Origin: Cellulomonas hominis
GTDB lineage: Bacteria; Actinomycetota; Actinomycetes; Actinomycetales; Cellulomonadaceae
Length of the DNA stretch: 64,000 bases
Assembly: GCF_014201095.1 (NCBI RefSeq)
Contig: NZ_JACHDN010000001.1
Coordinates: 2,790,001-2,854,000, forward strand
Direction: 5' to 3'
The notes below the pieces were generated by a model. It was not told the DNA's origin. It ran no database searches and worked only from the letters and a program-made list of their open reading frames with translations. Position 1 is the first letter of the stretch. Every line of letters starts with the position of its first letter. Shown here in pieces: positions 1 to 7,409 of the stretch. A program made the translations under genes and the position numbers.

Positions 1-199
1 GCCGACCGACCCCGGCGCGACCGCCGACGCCCAGACCCGCCTGACCCAGGCGCTCGAGGACATGAACCAGGCGATCCTCGACGGGCAGCAGGCGCTCGCG
101 GACGGCGACTTCGCCGCCTACGGCGAGGCGCAGGACCGGCTCAGCGCGGCGCTCGACGCCGCGGTGGCCGCGGACAACGAGCTCAACGCCGGGGGCTGA
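1..199 (+). CDS. UPF0182 family membrane protein, C-terminal end (partial)
   Basis: The window opens inside this gene. The readable frame (codons from base 2) encodes about 65 residues ending in Asn-Ala-Gly-Gly and a TGA stop. It is an Ala/Asp/Gln-rich amphipathic helix with segments such as DGQQALADGDFAAYGEAQDRL. This matches my memory of the C-terminal tail of the UPF0182 (COG1615) family, large multi-pass membrane proteins of unknown function common in actinobacteria. The membrane segments lie upstream of the window, so only the tail supports the call. A strong hairpin follows about 20 bases after the stop, so this is the last gene of its transcript. Confidence 0.7.
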   Translation, partial: PTDPGATADAQTRLTQALEDMNQAILDGQQALADGDFAAYGEAQDRLSAALDAAVAADNELNAGG

Positions 200-218
200 C
201 GCCGGCGCGGGGTCCGCA

Positions 219-259
219 CGACGGCGGGCCGGTCCCCTTGCGGGGCCGGCCCGCCGTCG
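219..259 (+). terminator. Hairpin terminator after the UPF0182 gene
   Basis: Two 18-base arms (219-236 and 242-259) pair with a single T:G wobble around a five-base loop. The stem is nearly all G and C. There is no U tract, which is usual for high-GC actinobacteria. Confidence 0.75.
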
Positions 260-303
260 CGTCCGGCGTCCGGCCGCTGTGACCGAGGGCACGGGGGCTC
301 GAT

Positions 304-332
304 TTGGACTGGGCGTCACGCTGGCGTAACGT
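304..332 (+). promoter_or_regulatory. Promoter of the initiator tRNA gene
   Basis: A -35 box TTGGAC (304-309) and a -10 box TAACGT (327-332) are separated by exactly 17 bases, a good fit to a housekeeping sigma promoter. The predicted start lies around 338-340, a few bases before the mature tRNA 5' end at 345. Confidence 0.7.
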
Positions 333-344
333 AGTGATCACCGA

Positions 345-418
345 CGCGGGGTGGAGCAGCTCGGTAGCTCGCTGGGCTCATAACCCAGAGGTCGCAGGTT
401 CAAATCCTGCCCCCGCTA
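345..418 (+). tRNA. Initiator tRNA-fMet (CAT anticodon)
   Basis: A full cloverleaf can be folded. The acceptor stem has the unpaired C1/T72 end typical of initiator tRNAs. The D arm contains AGCAGCTCGGTAGCT. The anticodon stem carries the GGG/CCC pairs diagnostic of initiators around the CAT anticodon. The T arm is GCAGG-TTCAAAT-CCTGC. Length is 74 nt without an encoded CCA. It has its own promoter and a hairpin follows. It sits exactly where the accessory island begins, but I found no duplicated 3' end that would mark an integration site. Confidence 0.95.
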
Positions 419-437
419 CTCAGGAAGCAGCACGTCA

Positions 438-471
438 GAGGCCCTTCCGATCGAGAGATCGGGAGGGCCTC
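438..471 (+). terminator. Terminator after tRNA-fMet
   Basis: Arms 438-452 and 457-471 form a 15-bp stem with one mismatch-like wobble around a GAGA tetraloop, 20 bases after the tRNA. Confidence 0.8.
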
Positions 472-479
472 TGGCGTTG

Positions 480-860
480 CGGTAAGCACTTGGTCAGCAG
501 CGGAGACCGGCGAACGCGGGCGGACGCTCGCGGGCGGCGGCGGAAGATCCGCCGCTGTGCAGGGCGGCGATCGGGCAGCAGTGCGACCGATTCGTCGACA
601 TGTCGACCGTTCCCGTCAGCTGGCCCGGCCGTCCCCAGTTGCGTCAAGGTGCGCCCTCCAGGCCGGTTCGGCTGGTGTCGTCGCTGCCATCCACGGCGTC
701 GACGCGCGCAAGGAGCTCGCGCAATTCGCCCAGCCTGATCGAGGGGCTTCAACCGTCGCTTGACGGCAGCCGCTCGACGTCGTCATCGCCGTCGAGGCGG
801 AGCGCCCTCGTAGGGTCCAGACGGCGGGACGAGCCCAACCTCACCTCAGCGGCGGTGCAA
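480..860. other. Stretch with no convincing gene
   Basis: Several overlapping open frames exist on both strands but none has actinobacterial third-position bias along its length, a good start site, or a recognisable domain. It looks like degraded island DNA between the tRNA terminator and the first minus-strand gene. Confidence 0.5.
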
Positions 861-1382
861 CTACGCCATGGAGATGGCGGGTGCCTCCGCAGAGGCAGCT
901 GGGGAGCGGCGGACCGGAGTTGCGGTCGTGACACCAATCGGGTGAGCGGCGACTTCGGCGTACAGCCGAGCGGTGGCTCCGGTGATGGTGTCAGGGGCGT
1001 GGACGATGCGGCGTTCCAGGCGGGCTTCGGCGAGGTCGGGCCGTTCACTCACCAGATCTCGTGGCAACGTCAGAGCCGGCATCAGCAGGAGGCCCGTCCG
1101 CGCGAGTCGGTCGAACGTCGTTCCCTCGTGAACGGCGATGTCGGCCATGACCTGCACGGCGCCGTTGAGAACGGCGGCGACGTGCCGCTCAGACGGGGCG
1201 AACGGCGCTGACGTCTGACGGTGCTCGATCGGGGCGAGATCCCGCAGCAGGCGGGCGGCCGCTCCGGCGTCGTCGCGGATGCTCGTCGCCGGGGGCTCGA
1301 GGATCGCGAACTCCGACAGGGCGTGGTGGAGGCGCTGCCAGGCGCGCGCGTGCTGGACGAGTGCGCCGGCTCCCCAGTTCAC
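861..1382 (-). CDS. Hypothetical protein in copper/IS island
   Basis: A 173-residue frame read from GTG at 1382, ending in TAG. Codon third positions are strongly G/C through most of its length and the product is rich in amphipathic helices (for example the stretch around WQRLHHALSEFAIL), so it looks translated, but I do not recognise a family. The last 20 or so residues (Pro/Ala/Ser-rich) look less convincing, so the 3' end may be decayed. A CsoR-type operator lies 23 bases upstream of the start, so copper-responsive expression is possible, or the operator may be left over from a lost gene. The start codon is uncertain; only a weak GGTGAGG precedes it. Confidence 0.45.
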   Translation of the reverse strand: MNWGAGALVQHARAWQRLHHALSEFAILEPPATSIRDDAGAAARLLRDLAPIEHRQTSAPFAPSERHVAAVLNGAVQVMADIAVHEGTTFDRLARTGLLLMPALTLPRDLVSERPDLAEARLERRIVHAPDTITGATARLYAEVAAHPIGVTTATPVRRSPAASAEAPAISMA

Positions 1383-1404
1383 GCCTCACCGTCGTCGCCA
1401 ACCT

Positions 1405-1421
1405 ATACCCCTGGGGGGTAT
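1405..1421. promoter_or_regulatory. CsoR-type copper operator
   Basis: ATACCCC-TGG-GGGGTAT is a GC-box palindrome of the kind bound by the copper-sensing repressor CsoR, which releases DNA when it binds Cu(I). It lies between the stop of the DUF305 gene and the start of the hypothetical gene at 1382. No csoR or copA gene is present nearby. The flanking genes (DUF305, Cys-rich copper protein) fit a copper-resistance context. Confidence 0.8.
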
Positions 1422-1462
1422 GGTCGAGAACTACCGGCTGAAGTCCGATATTCCCGATCAGT

Positions 1463-2098
1463 TCAGGGGCTCGGGCAGGAGCGCAGCGCGGTGCCGGGGA
1501 AGTCGGGGACGGGGCGCGCGTCGGCCTCAGCCGCCGTCGCCGCGATGCCGTTGCGCTGGATGTCCTCGATGAGCCAGTCCATCTCGGCGATCTCGCGCTG
1601 CTGGGCCTCGATGATCTCGACGGCGAGCTCGCACACCCGCACGTCCTCGATCTGCGCGCGCTCGGAGCGGGTGATCGCGAGGGAGTGGTGGGGGATCATC
1701 GCGCGCATGAAGGCGGTGTCACCCACCGTGACCTGGCTGCGGTCGAGGGCTACGCCGCCGGCGAGAAGCAAGACGCTGACGACGACAACGGCGATGTTCG
1801 CCTTGGCGTTCTTGTACATGTTCAGCATCCAGCCGAGCATGATCAGGCCCATCGTGCCGCCCATGGTGATGGCCATGAAGACGCGGCTCTGGCTGAAGCG
1901 CACGTGGCTCCACTCCCACGAGCCGACGAACATGACCCAGTACATGACCACCATGGCCGTGAGGATCATGGCCGCGAATCGGAGGTACATGCCTTTCATC
2001 GGATGACCCTGCCCGCCGCCGTGCTCCTCACCACCGTGATGGGCGCCGCCATCGTGCTGGTCCGTCGAACCGCCCTCGTGCTCACGCTGTGTCGGCAT
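1463..2098 (-). CDS. DUF305 domain membrane protein
   Basis: 211 residues from an ATG at 2098. The N-terminus (residues about 5-32) is rich in His, Gly, Glu and Asp, a likely metal-binding segment. Three hydrophobic stretches follow (about 40-62, 72-92, 100-118). The C-terminal half carries the DUF305 signature: an FMRAMIPHHSLAI motif near residue 130 and a following helix with paired acidic residues. DUF305 proteins are ferritin-like helical proteins often found in copper-resistance loci; the exact function is not established. It is followed by a CsoR-type operator and preceded by a copper-storage gene on the same strand, so a copper role is inferred. The usual second Met-rich motif is weak here. 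Confidence 0.8.
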   Translation of the reverse strand: MPTQREHEGGSTDQHDGGAHHGGEEHGGGQGHPMKGMYLRFAAMILTAMVVMYWVMFVGSWEWSHVRFSQSRVFMAITMGGTMGLIMLGWMLNMYKNAKANIAVVVVSVLLLAGGVALDRSQVTVGDTAFMRAMIPHHSLAITRSERAQIEDVRVCELAVEIIEAQQREIAEMDWLIEDIQRNGIAATAAEADARPVPDFPGTALRSCPSP

Positions 2099-2191
2099 CG
2101 TCTAGTCCTCCTCGTCTCGCTGTGTCACCTGCCGGTGTACTTCACCGGCTCGCGCGCGGCTGGGGGCAGCCGCCGGGGCGCGGGAGCAGGT

Positions 2192-2593
2192 TCAGCCGAG
2201 GGCCGCGAGCAGCTCGCCGCACGCCGTCTCGCAGTCCCGGCACGCCTCCGCACAGATGCGGCAGTGCTCGTGCATCCCTGCGTGCTGCTCGCACTCGTCT
2301 CCGCAGGCGCGGCAGGCGGCGATGCACGCCTCGAGGTGGGCGCGCGTGAGGTTCGCGTCGTAGGCGGTGTGGCGGGACAGGATCCGCGCCGTCGTCGCAC
2401 AGCTGTCGGCACAGTCGAGGTTCGAGCGGATGCACTTGCGAAGGTCCGCGACCATCTCCTCGCTAAGGCACGCGTCCGCGCATGCCGTGCACGCCTGCGA
2501 ACACGCAACGAGGGCGTCGATGACCATGGCCAGCAGCTGGCGGTCGAGGTTGATCGTCGCGGGGTACGTGTCGAGCATCTCGCTGGTCTTCAT
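2192..2593 (-). CDS. Four-helix Cys-rich copper storage protein (Csp/DUF326 family)
   Basis: 133 residues with 16 cysteines arranged in helical CxxxC and CxxC patterns on four predicted helices (such as CSQACTACADAC and CIAACRACGDEC), plus a His/Met-containing turn (HAGMHEHC). This is the pattern of Csp copper-storage proteins, four-helix bundles that hold many Cu(I) ions in a Cys-lined core. No signal peptide is present, so it resembles the cytosolic Csp3 type. ATG at 2593 is preceded by GGAGG at a good distance. The DUF305 gene follows 93 bases downstream on the same strand, probably in one transcript. Confidence 0.9.
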   Translation of the reverse strand: MKTSEMLDTYPATINLDRQLLAMVIDALVACSQACTACADACLSEEMVADLRKCIRSNLDCADSCATTARILSRHTAYDANLTRAHLEACIAACRACGDECEQHAGMHEHCRICAEACRDCETACGELLAALG

Positions 2594-3287
2594 GTCGGCC
2601 TCCTGGCGGTAGGTCGTGCGGCCGGCGCCCGGCGCGCGCCGCGGGACCTTTTCGATGCTACGAAGCCGCTAGCGTGCGCGCGCGGTGAGAGGGCCAAGGC
2701 CGCCATGAAGGTTTCATGAAGGCCTCAGCCGAACGTCGTACGAGAAGGCGCCCAGCGCCGGGCGCTCAGCGGTGAGTCGAGCAACGGCCCCACCGAGGCG
2801 TGCACAGCATCCGGCGATGTGGATGACGCGGATGCGCAGGTGTGGGCGGCGGCTGGCGAGTGGGCGTGAGGTCCCGCCACCGGGCTACGGCACGTCGTCG
2901 GGCGTCAGGCTAAGCAGCGGTTATGCCGCTGACCGCCCAGCGGCGGCGGGCCTGGGTGGGGCCGTCGTCGTCGCGGCTTGTGCCTTGGTCGGCATCTTCC
3001 TCATCGTGGCCCACGTCGCGATGATCGCGGGCATGCTCGACCCGTCCGGCGTCGGATGGGACGCGACCCATGTCATGAACGACGGCCCCACCATGGACGG
3101 CGCGACGCAACGACCCCCGGCTCCGCGGGCGTCACGATGCCCCGACCGTCGCAGGCCTGGGCACTCGTGTCGGCGCCATGCCGCAGACCGGGCTTCAGCG
3201 ACCCTTCATCAGACCTCGACCCAGCCTTCGGGCCGTCCACCCGACGCTTGACTCGTGGCGCCGTCCGGCGCCAAGAGGAGCGCAGCG
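2594..3287. other. Mostly non-coding stretch with possible membrane-peptide remnant
   Basis: Upstream of the copper-storage gene there is no complete gene. On the plus strand a frame ending in TGA at 3251 encodes one convincing membrane helix (about 2950-3030) followed by MLDPSGVGWDATHVMNDGP, with good G/C third positions only between about 2940 and 3110. It has no clear start and its tail is disordered, so I read it as a decayed small membrane gene. A short palindrome ATGAA-GGT-TTCAT lies at 2705-2717. Confidence 0.35.
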
Positions 3288-3304
3288 ATGTCCTGGTGCC
3301 TGGG

Positions 3305-3310
3305 CCTAGG
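3305..3310. repeat. Target site duplication CCTAGG, left copy
   Basis: CCTAGG flanks the IS481 element here and at 4383-4388. It fits the NCTAGN target preference known for IS481-type elements. The transposase stop codon lies inside this copy. Confidence 0.8.
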
Positions 3311-4289
3311 TGTACTGACTCGCTGCGTTGTTGACGCGGTCGATGGGTGTGAGGCCGCCGATGCCGAGGTGGGGTCGGTCCATGTTGTAGTGCTCGAGCC
3401 AGGCGGCCAAGGCCGCCGCGCGGTCGGCGTTCGATGACCAGATGCGGGAGTAGGCCCACTCGGTGGCCAGAGTTCGGTTCAGCCTCTCCACCTTGCCGTT
3501 GGTCCAGGGGCAGTGCGGTCGGATGAACTTCTGGACGATGCCCAGGTCGGCCGCGGTTTGCCGGAAGACGGCGGAGTTGCGGTAGGCGAACGCGTTGTCG
3601 CTGATCACCCGCTCGACCTGGATGCCGTGATCGGCGTAGAACGCCGTCGCGCGGGCTAGGAACGCGGCGGCAGTGACGCCTTTCTCGTCGGTGTGGATCT
3701 CGGCGTAGGCGAGGCGGGAGTGGTCGTCGATCGCGGTGTGGACGTAGTCGTATCCGGTCGGGACCTTCTTGTGCCGGTGATCGACCGTGGACGCCCGGCC
3801 GTGTGCTCGCCAACCGCCGCCGTCAGGGATCCGCCCGAGCTTCTTGACGTCGATGTGGACCAGCGACCCAGGGTGCGGGTGCTCGTAGCGGACCGCCGTG
3901 CGGCGCATGGCGCGGATGACCTGCCCGGTGACCGGGTCGCAGTCCGCCAGCCGCGGAACCCGGTGCCGGGCCAGGACCCGCCCGACGGTCGAGGCCGGCA
4001 ACCCGACCAGACGCCCGATCGTCACAGGTCCGCGACGGGTCAGCATCCGCGCGATCCGCACCCGGGTCTCGGCGCAAGGGCTCGTACGGCGCGGGTGGGT
4101 GTGGGCCACGCTCGGGCGGTCGACCAGGCCGGCGCGGCCCTCAGCCTGGAACCGGCGCCACCACCGCCACGCCGTGGTGCGCGAGACACCCATCTCCGCG
4201 GCGACATGCGCGACCGGACGACCCGCACCGATCCGCTGGACCATGGTCAACCTGCCGGCAGGAGTCAGCCGGGCGTTAGCGTGGGACAC
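3306..4289 (-). CDS. IS481 family transposase
   Basis: 327 residues. An N-terminal helix-turn-helix (about 10-60, with VAAEMGVSRTTAWRWWRRF) is followed by a second HTH and an integrase-type DDE catalytic core: Asp in HIDVKKLG, Asp in ISDNAFAYRN, and Glu in the NGKVERLNRTL segment. Full length, no frameshift. The stop codon TAG is not inside the element but within the CCTAGG target duplication at its left end, so insertion into a CTAG target creates the stop. Likely active. Confidence 0.95.
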   Translation of the reverse strand: MSHANARLTPAGRLTMVQRIGAGRPVAHVAAEMGVSRTTAWRWWRRFQAEGRAGLVDRPSVAHTHPRRTSPCAETRVRIARMLTRRGPVTIGRLVGLPASTVGRVLARHRVPRLADCDPVTGQVIRAMRRTAVRYEHPHPGSLVHIDVKKLGRIPDGGGWRAHGRASTVDHRHKKVPTGYDYVHTAIDDHSRLAYAEIHTDEKGVTAAAFLARATAFYADHGIQVERVISDNAFAYRNSAVFRQTAADLGIVQKFIRPHCPWTNGKVERLNRTLATEWAYSRIWSSNADRAAALAAWLEHYNMDRPHLGIGGLTPIDRVNNAASQYT

Positions 4290-4382
4290 GAGAGACCTCC
4301 GTGTGCTCGAGAGAAGCCGTCAGACAGCTCCCACTCGACCCGGAGGTCTCTCCTCACGTCAACAACGGTCCGGGTCAGTACA
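3311..4382. mobile_element. IS481 family insertion sequence, complete
   Basis: The element is 1,072 bp. Its terminal inverted repeats start TGTACTGAC at both ends and share a second block, CGTTGTTGACG, about 15 bases in. One transposase gene fills it on the minus strand. Both ends and both 6-bp target duplications (3305-3310 and 4383-4388) are intact, so this is a recent insertion. Confidence 0.92.
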
Positions 4383-4388
4383 CCTAGG
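4383..4388. repeat. Target site duplication CCTAGG, right copy
   Basis: Matches 3305-3310 directly across the IS481 element. Confidence 0.8.
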
Positions 4389-4523
4389 AGCAGGCGGCTG
4401 GTTGATGCTCGCTGCCAGCGTGGCCGTACTCGCGCTCGCCGTCTGGGCGGTCCTGCGCCTCTTCCCTGCGTCACCTGCACCTGAACCGCCCCGGCTTCCG
4501 TAGAGGCTCTCAATCCACGGAGG

Positions 4524-4850
4524 ATGAGAGTCATGGCAGCACCGAGGAAGTACCCGGAGGAGCTTCGGGAGCGAGCGATCAGGATGGCCGTCGATGCGCG
4601 GCGTGACCCCGCGACGCGGGTCGGGGCGCTGCGCCGGATCGGTGACCAGCTCGGGATCAATCCCGAGACGTTGCGGAACTGGGTCACCCAGGCCGAGGTC
4701 GACGCCGGCGATCGACCCGGGACGAGCACGTCGGACGCGCAGCGGCTGGCCGAGCTCGAGCGGGAGAACCGTGAGCTGCGCCGATCCAACGCGATCTTGA
4801 GGTCGGCGTCGGCTTTCTTCGCGGCGGAGCTCGACCGCCCACAACGGTGA
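4524..4850 (+). CDS. IS3 transposase OrfA (IS6110-like)
   Basis: 108 residues from ATG at 4524. An N-terminal helix-turn-helix of the IS3 OrfA type (KYPEELRERAIRM to ETLRNWVTQAEVDAG) is followed by a leucine-zipper-like helix (LAELERENRELRRSNAIL) and the conserved end ASAFFAAELDRPQR, as in IS6110 OrfA. It binds the element ends and multimerises. The stop overlaps the orfB start as GTGA (4847-4850), the usual place for -1 frameshifting to make the fused OrfAB transposase. Confidence 0.93.
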   Translation: MRVMAAPRKYPEELRERAIRMAVDARRDPATRVGALRRIGDQLGINPETLRNWVTQAEVDAGDRPGTSTSDAQRLAELERENRELRRSNAILRSASAFFAAELDRPQR

Positions 4851-5770
4851 TCGTGGAGTACATCGACGGCCACAAGGGCCAGTTCGGGGTCGAGCCGATC
4901 TGCAGGGAGCTGCAGGTCGCCCCGAGCACCTACTACGCGGCCAAGACACGTCCAGCCTCGGCGCGGTCTGTCGGCGACGCCGAGCTGACCGAGGTGATCA
5001 CCGCTGAGCACGCGGGGAACTACGGGGTCTACGGGGCGCGCAAGATGTGGAAGCACCTGCACCGCCTGGGCCACCCGATCGGGCGCTGCCGGGTCGAACG
5101 CTTGATGCGCGCCGCTGACCTGCACGGAGCCGTCCGCGGCCGGGCCAGGCGCACCACGATCCCGGGCAAGGACGGTTGCCGCGCCGGGGACCTGGTCAAC
5201 CGCGCGTTCACCGCGACCGCCCCGAACCAGCTGTGGGTCGCGGACTTCACCTACGTCCGGACGTGGGCCGGCTTCAGCTACGTCGCGTTCATCATCGACG
5301 TCTACTCACGCATGATCGTCGGCTGGAAGGCCGACACCACGATGCGCGCCGACCTGGTCACCGACACCCTGGAGATGGCCGTGTGGTCTCGCGGCCGCGC
5401 CGGCGTTACCGACCTGACCGGGCTCATCCATCACACCGATGCAGGGTCGCAATACGTCAGCCTGGCGCTGACCGAGCGGCTCGCCGCGCTCGGCATGCGG
5501 GCCTCGATCGGGACCGTCGGCGACGCCTACGACAACGCCCTGGCCGAGTCCACCATCGGCCTGTTCAAGACCGAGCTCATCCGTCGCCGGGGGCCCTGGC
5601 GGACGCTGGATGACGTCGAGATCGCGACCCTGGAGTGGGTCGACTGGTTCAACAACCGGCGCCTGCACACCGAGCTCGGCGACATCCCACCGAGCGAGCA
5701 CGAGGCCGCCCACTACCGTCAGATCACGGCGTCCACGACGCTGGAAACCAAAGAACCGAGCCTCCACTGA
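4847..5770 (+). CDS. IS3 transposase OrfB (IS6110-like), catalytic subunit
   Basis: 307 residues from GTG at 4847. It carries the IS3 HTH_21 segment (YGVYGARKMWKHLHR) and an rve integrase core with the DDE residues in VADFTYVRTWAG, HHTDAGSQYVS and ALAESTIGLFKTE. The C-terminal WVDWFNNRRLHTELG block is typical. The gene is complete and in frame, so the element is probably active. In the family, OrfB is made mostly as part of a frameshifted OrfAB. Confidence 0.93.
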   Translation: MIVEYIDGHKGQFGVEPICRELQVAPSTYYAAKTRPASARSVGDAELTEVITAEHAGNYGVYGARKMWKHLHRLGHPIGRCRVERLMRAADLHGAVRGRARRTTIPGKDGCRAGDLVNRAFTATAPNQLWVADFTYVRTWAGFSYVAFIIDVYSRMIVGWKADTTMRADLVTDTLEMAVWSRGRAGVTDLTGLIHHTDAGSQYVSLALTERLAALGMRASIGTVGDAYDNALAESTIGLFKTELIRRRGPWRTLDDVEIATLEWVDWFNNRRLHTELGDIPPSEHEAAHYRQITASTTLETKEPSLH

Positions 5771-6078
5771 ACCCGGGGCGGTTCACTACTGCTGCTGCGT
5801 GCTGGACGCCTTCAGCCGCAAGATCATCGGCTGGTCGATCGACTCCACCCAGGACACCCGTCTGGTCATCAACGCCCTCGACATGGCCGTCGGCAACCGC
5901 GACCCAGCCCCGGGAGGGATCGTGCACGCCGACCACGGGGCCCAGTTCACGTCGTGGGCGTTCGGCGACCGCATCCGCCGGGCCGGGCTCATGCCCTCGT
6001 TCGGGTCCGTCGGTGACGGTCTGGACAACGCGATGATGGAGTCGGGCCCTACCCCCGGTTCTTGGACACGGGGTGTGA

Positions 6079-6975
6079 TTACGCGGCGATCGGCAGCGTA
6101 GCGGCCCGGCGGGCCTCGTAGGCGGTCGGGGACAGGTAGCCGCACCAGGAGTGGCGGCGGCGGGTGTTGTAGCGGGTCAGCCAGCGGAAGACCTGCCGGC
6201 GGCAGGTTGGCTCGTCGGGCCAGCAGGCGTCGTCTTGCAGGACCTCGCGCTTGAGGGTGGCGTTGAACGACTCGGCCATCGCGTTGTCGGCCGAGGACCC
6301 GACGGCGCCCATCGACTGGGTCACGCCGAGCCTCGCGCAGACCCTGGCGTAGTCCTTCGAGCAGTAGACCGACCCGTGGTCGGAGTGGAACAGCGCCCCG
6401 GCCAGGGTGCCGCGGGTCGCGGCGGCGGCCTTGAGCGCGTCTTCGACGAGCTCGGTGCGCATGTGGTCGGCGACTGCCCACCCGACGAGCCGGCGGGAGT
6501 GGCAGTCGATGACCGTGGCGAGGTAGAGGTTCGTGCCGTCGGCGATCGGCAGGTAGGTGATGTCGCCGACGTAGCGCCGGTTCGGTGCCGGCGCGGTGAA
6601 GTCCCGCTTGAGCAGGTCGGGGTGCTTGCGGCCCGACGGCTCGGGGATCGTGGTCCGCACTCGACGCTTCTTGACGTAGCCCGCGATACCCGCCGCGCGC
6701 ATCACCCGGGCGACGCGCTTGTGGTTGACCTGCTCACCGGCGGGCGCGTCGTCGTTGAGCTCGGCCGTGACCCGCGGCGCGCCGAGCGTGCTGTCCGCGG
6801 CGTGGACCTTGCGGATCCGTGCCTCGAGCCGAGCGTCCGCCGCGGCGCGCTCGGCCCGCGCCGGCGCGCCAGCCTTCCACGCGTAGTAGGACGAGCGCTC
6901 GACCTGCACGAGCTCGCACAGTCGCTTCACCGGGTAGGTGGCGGAGTTGTCGGCGACGAACTGGAAGCGACTCAC
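6079..6975 (-). CDS. IS3 transposase OrfB, complete copy
   Basis: 298 residues from GTG at 6975, overlapping the orfA stop as GTGA. It begins VSRFQFV, has an HTH_21 segment (DSTLGAPRVTAEL) and the rve core with DDE motifs in VGDITYLPIADG, FHSDHGSVYCS and AMAESFNATLKRE, and ends with the YNTRRRHSWCGYLSPTAYE block. Complete, so this copy can supply transposase, normally as an OrfAB frameshift fusion. Confidence 0.92.
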   Translation of the reverse strand: MSRFQFVADNSATYPVKRLCELVQVERSSYYAWKAGAPARAERAAADARLEARIRKVHAADSTLGAPRVTAELNDDAPAGEQVNHKRVARVMRAAGIAGYVKKRRVRTTIPEPSGRKHPDLLKRDFTAPAPNRRYVGDITYLPIADGTNLYLATVIDCHSRRLVGWAVADHMRTELVEDALKAAAATRGTLAGALFHSDHGSVYCSKDYARVCARLGVTQSMGAVGSSADNAMAESFNATLKREVLQDDACWPDEPTCRRQVFRWLTRYNTRRRHSWCGYLSPTAYEARRAATLPIAA

Positions 6976-7409
6976 CAGCGCGTCTCCCCGGCGAAATACT
7001 TCGCCGCCTGCTGCAAGATCGCCCGCTCGGTGGACAGCTTGGTCGTCTCGACCTCGAGCTCGCGGACCCGGGCCTCGAGCCGGGCGATCCGCTCCTGCGG
7101 CGACTCGCCGACAGGCGCCGTCGAGCTCGCCGCAGCGCTCTTGGACCGCAACGGGCTGGGCGTCGCCGACCCGTCGACGGCCGTCTTGGCGCCCGTGCCG
7201 TAGACCTCGAGCCAGTGGCGCAGCGTGCCGCGCACGATGCCCAGGTCCGCGGCGATCCCGCGCACCGTGGCGCCCGGAGTGGACTCGTACAAGTCGACGG
7301 CCTGACGACGGAACTCCTCGGAGTAGCTCTTCCTGGCCATGAACTGGATCATCTCGCTTCCCCAGCGCGTTGCTGGATTCAGCGTGTCCAAGAACCGGGG
7401 TCAGGCCCC
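6406..7409. repeat. Tandem duplication unit, copy 1 (1,004 bp)
   Basis: Identical by eye to 7410-8413, directly adjacent, same orientation. The unit runs from GGTGCC inside orfB to the right terminal repeat of the IS. Confidence 0.9.
6972..7352 (-). CDS. IS3 transposase OrfA, copy 1
   Basis: 126 residues from ATG at 7352, chosen because GGGAAG lies a few bases upstream; a longer frame starting at TTG 7391 exists within the terminal repeat region. It carries an N-terminal helix-turn-helix (ARKSYSEEFRRQAVDLYES to GTLRHWLEVYG), a low-complexity linker, then a coiled-coil helix (ERIARLEARVRELEVE) and the conserved ILQQAAKYFAGE end. The stop overlaps the orfB start, the frameshift site of the family. 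Confidence 0.9.
   Translation of the reverse strand: MIQFMARKSYSEEFRRQAVDLYESTPGATVRGIAADLGIVRGTLRHWLEVYGTGAKTAVDGSATPSPLRSKSAAASSTAPVGESPQERIARLEARVRELEVETTKLSTERAILQQAAKYFAGETRW

Larger units (their letters stand above)
3288..4503 (+). pseudogene. Small membrane protein gene split by IS481 (SHOCT-associated type)
   Basis: Removing the IS481 element and one copy of the target duplication joins 3288-3310 to 4389-4503 into one frame: Met-Ser-Trp-Cys-Leu-Gly-Leu-Gly-Ala-Gly-Gly-Trp-Leu, then a single strong membrane helix. The original start has a good GAGGAG site at 3275. This N-terminus plus one membrane span is typical of short membrane proteins that often end in a SHOCT domain and occur beside copper genes. 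The 3' end is also lost: the IS6110-like element starts at 4482 and supplies the present TAG stop, so any SHOCT domain is gone. The gene is therefore doubly disrupted. Confidence 0.6.
4482..5785 (+). mobile_element. IS3 family insertion sequence, IS6110-like
   Basis: The 1,304-bp element is bounded by inverted repeats that begin TGAACCGCCCCGG at both ends. It encodes the two overlapping frames orfA and orfB. The bases flanking the two ends do not match as a 3-bp duplication. The left flank is the small membrane gene and the right flank is the middle of another IS3 transposase, so DNA on one side was deleted after insertion. Confidence 0.9.

Noticed and set aside
345..418. tRNA-fMet as the attachment site of the accessory island
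   Set aside because: No direct repeat of the tRNA 3' end and no integrase were found in the window.
304..738. Long plus-strand frame running through the tRNA-fMet gene
   Set aside because: It crosses a clear tRNA and its terminator and has no coding bias.
2772..2869. Weak match to the SNGPTEA block of ISL3 transposases
   Set aside because: Only a few residues fit and the rest does not, so a decayed ISL3 copy cannot be supported.
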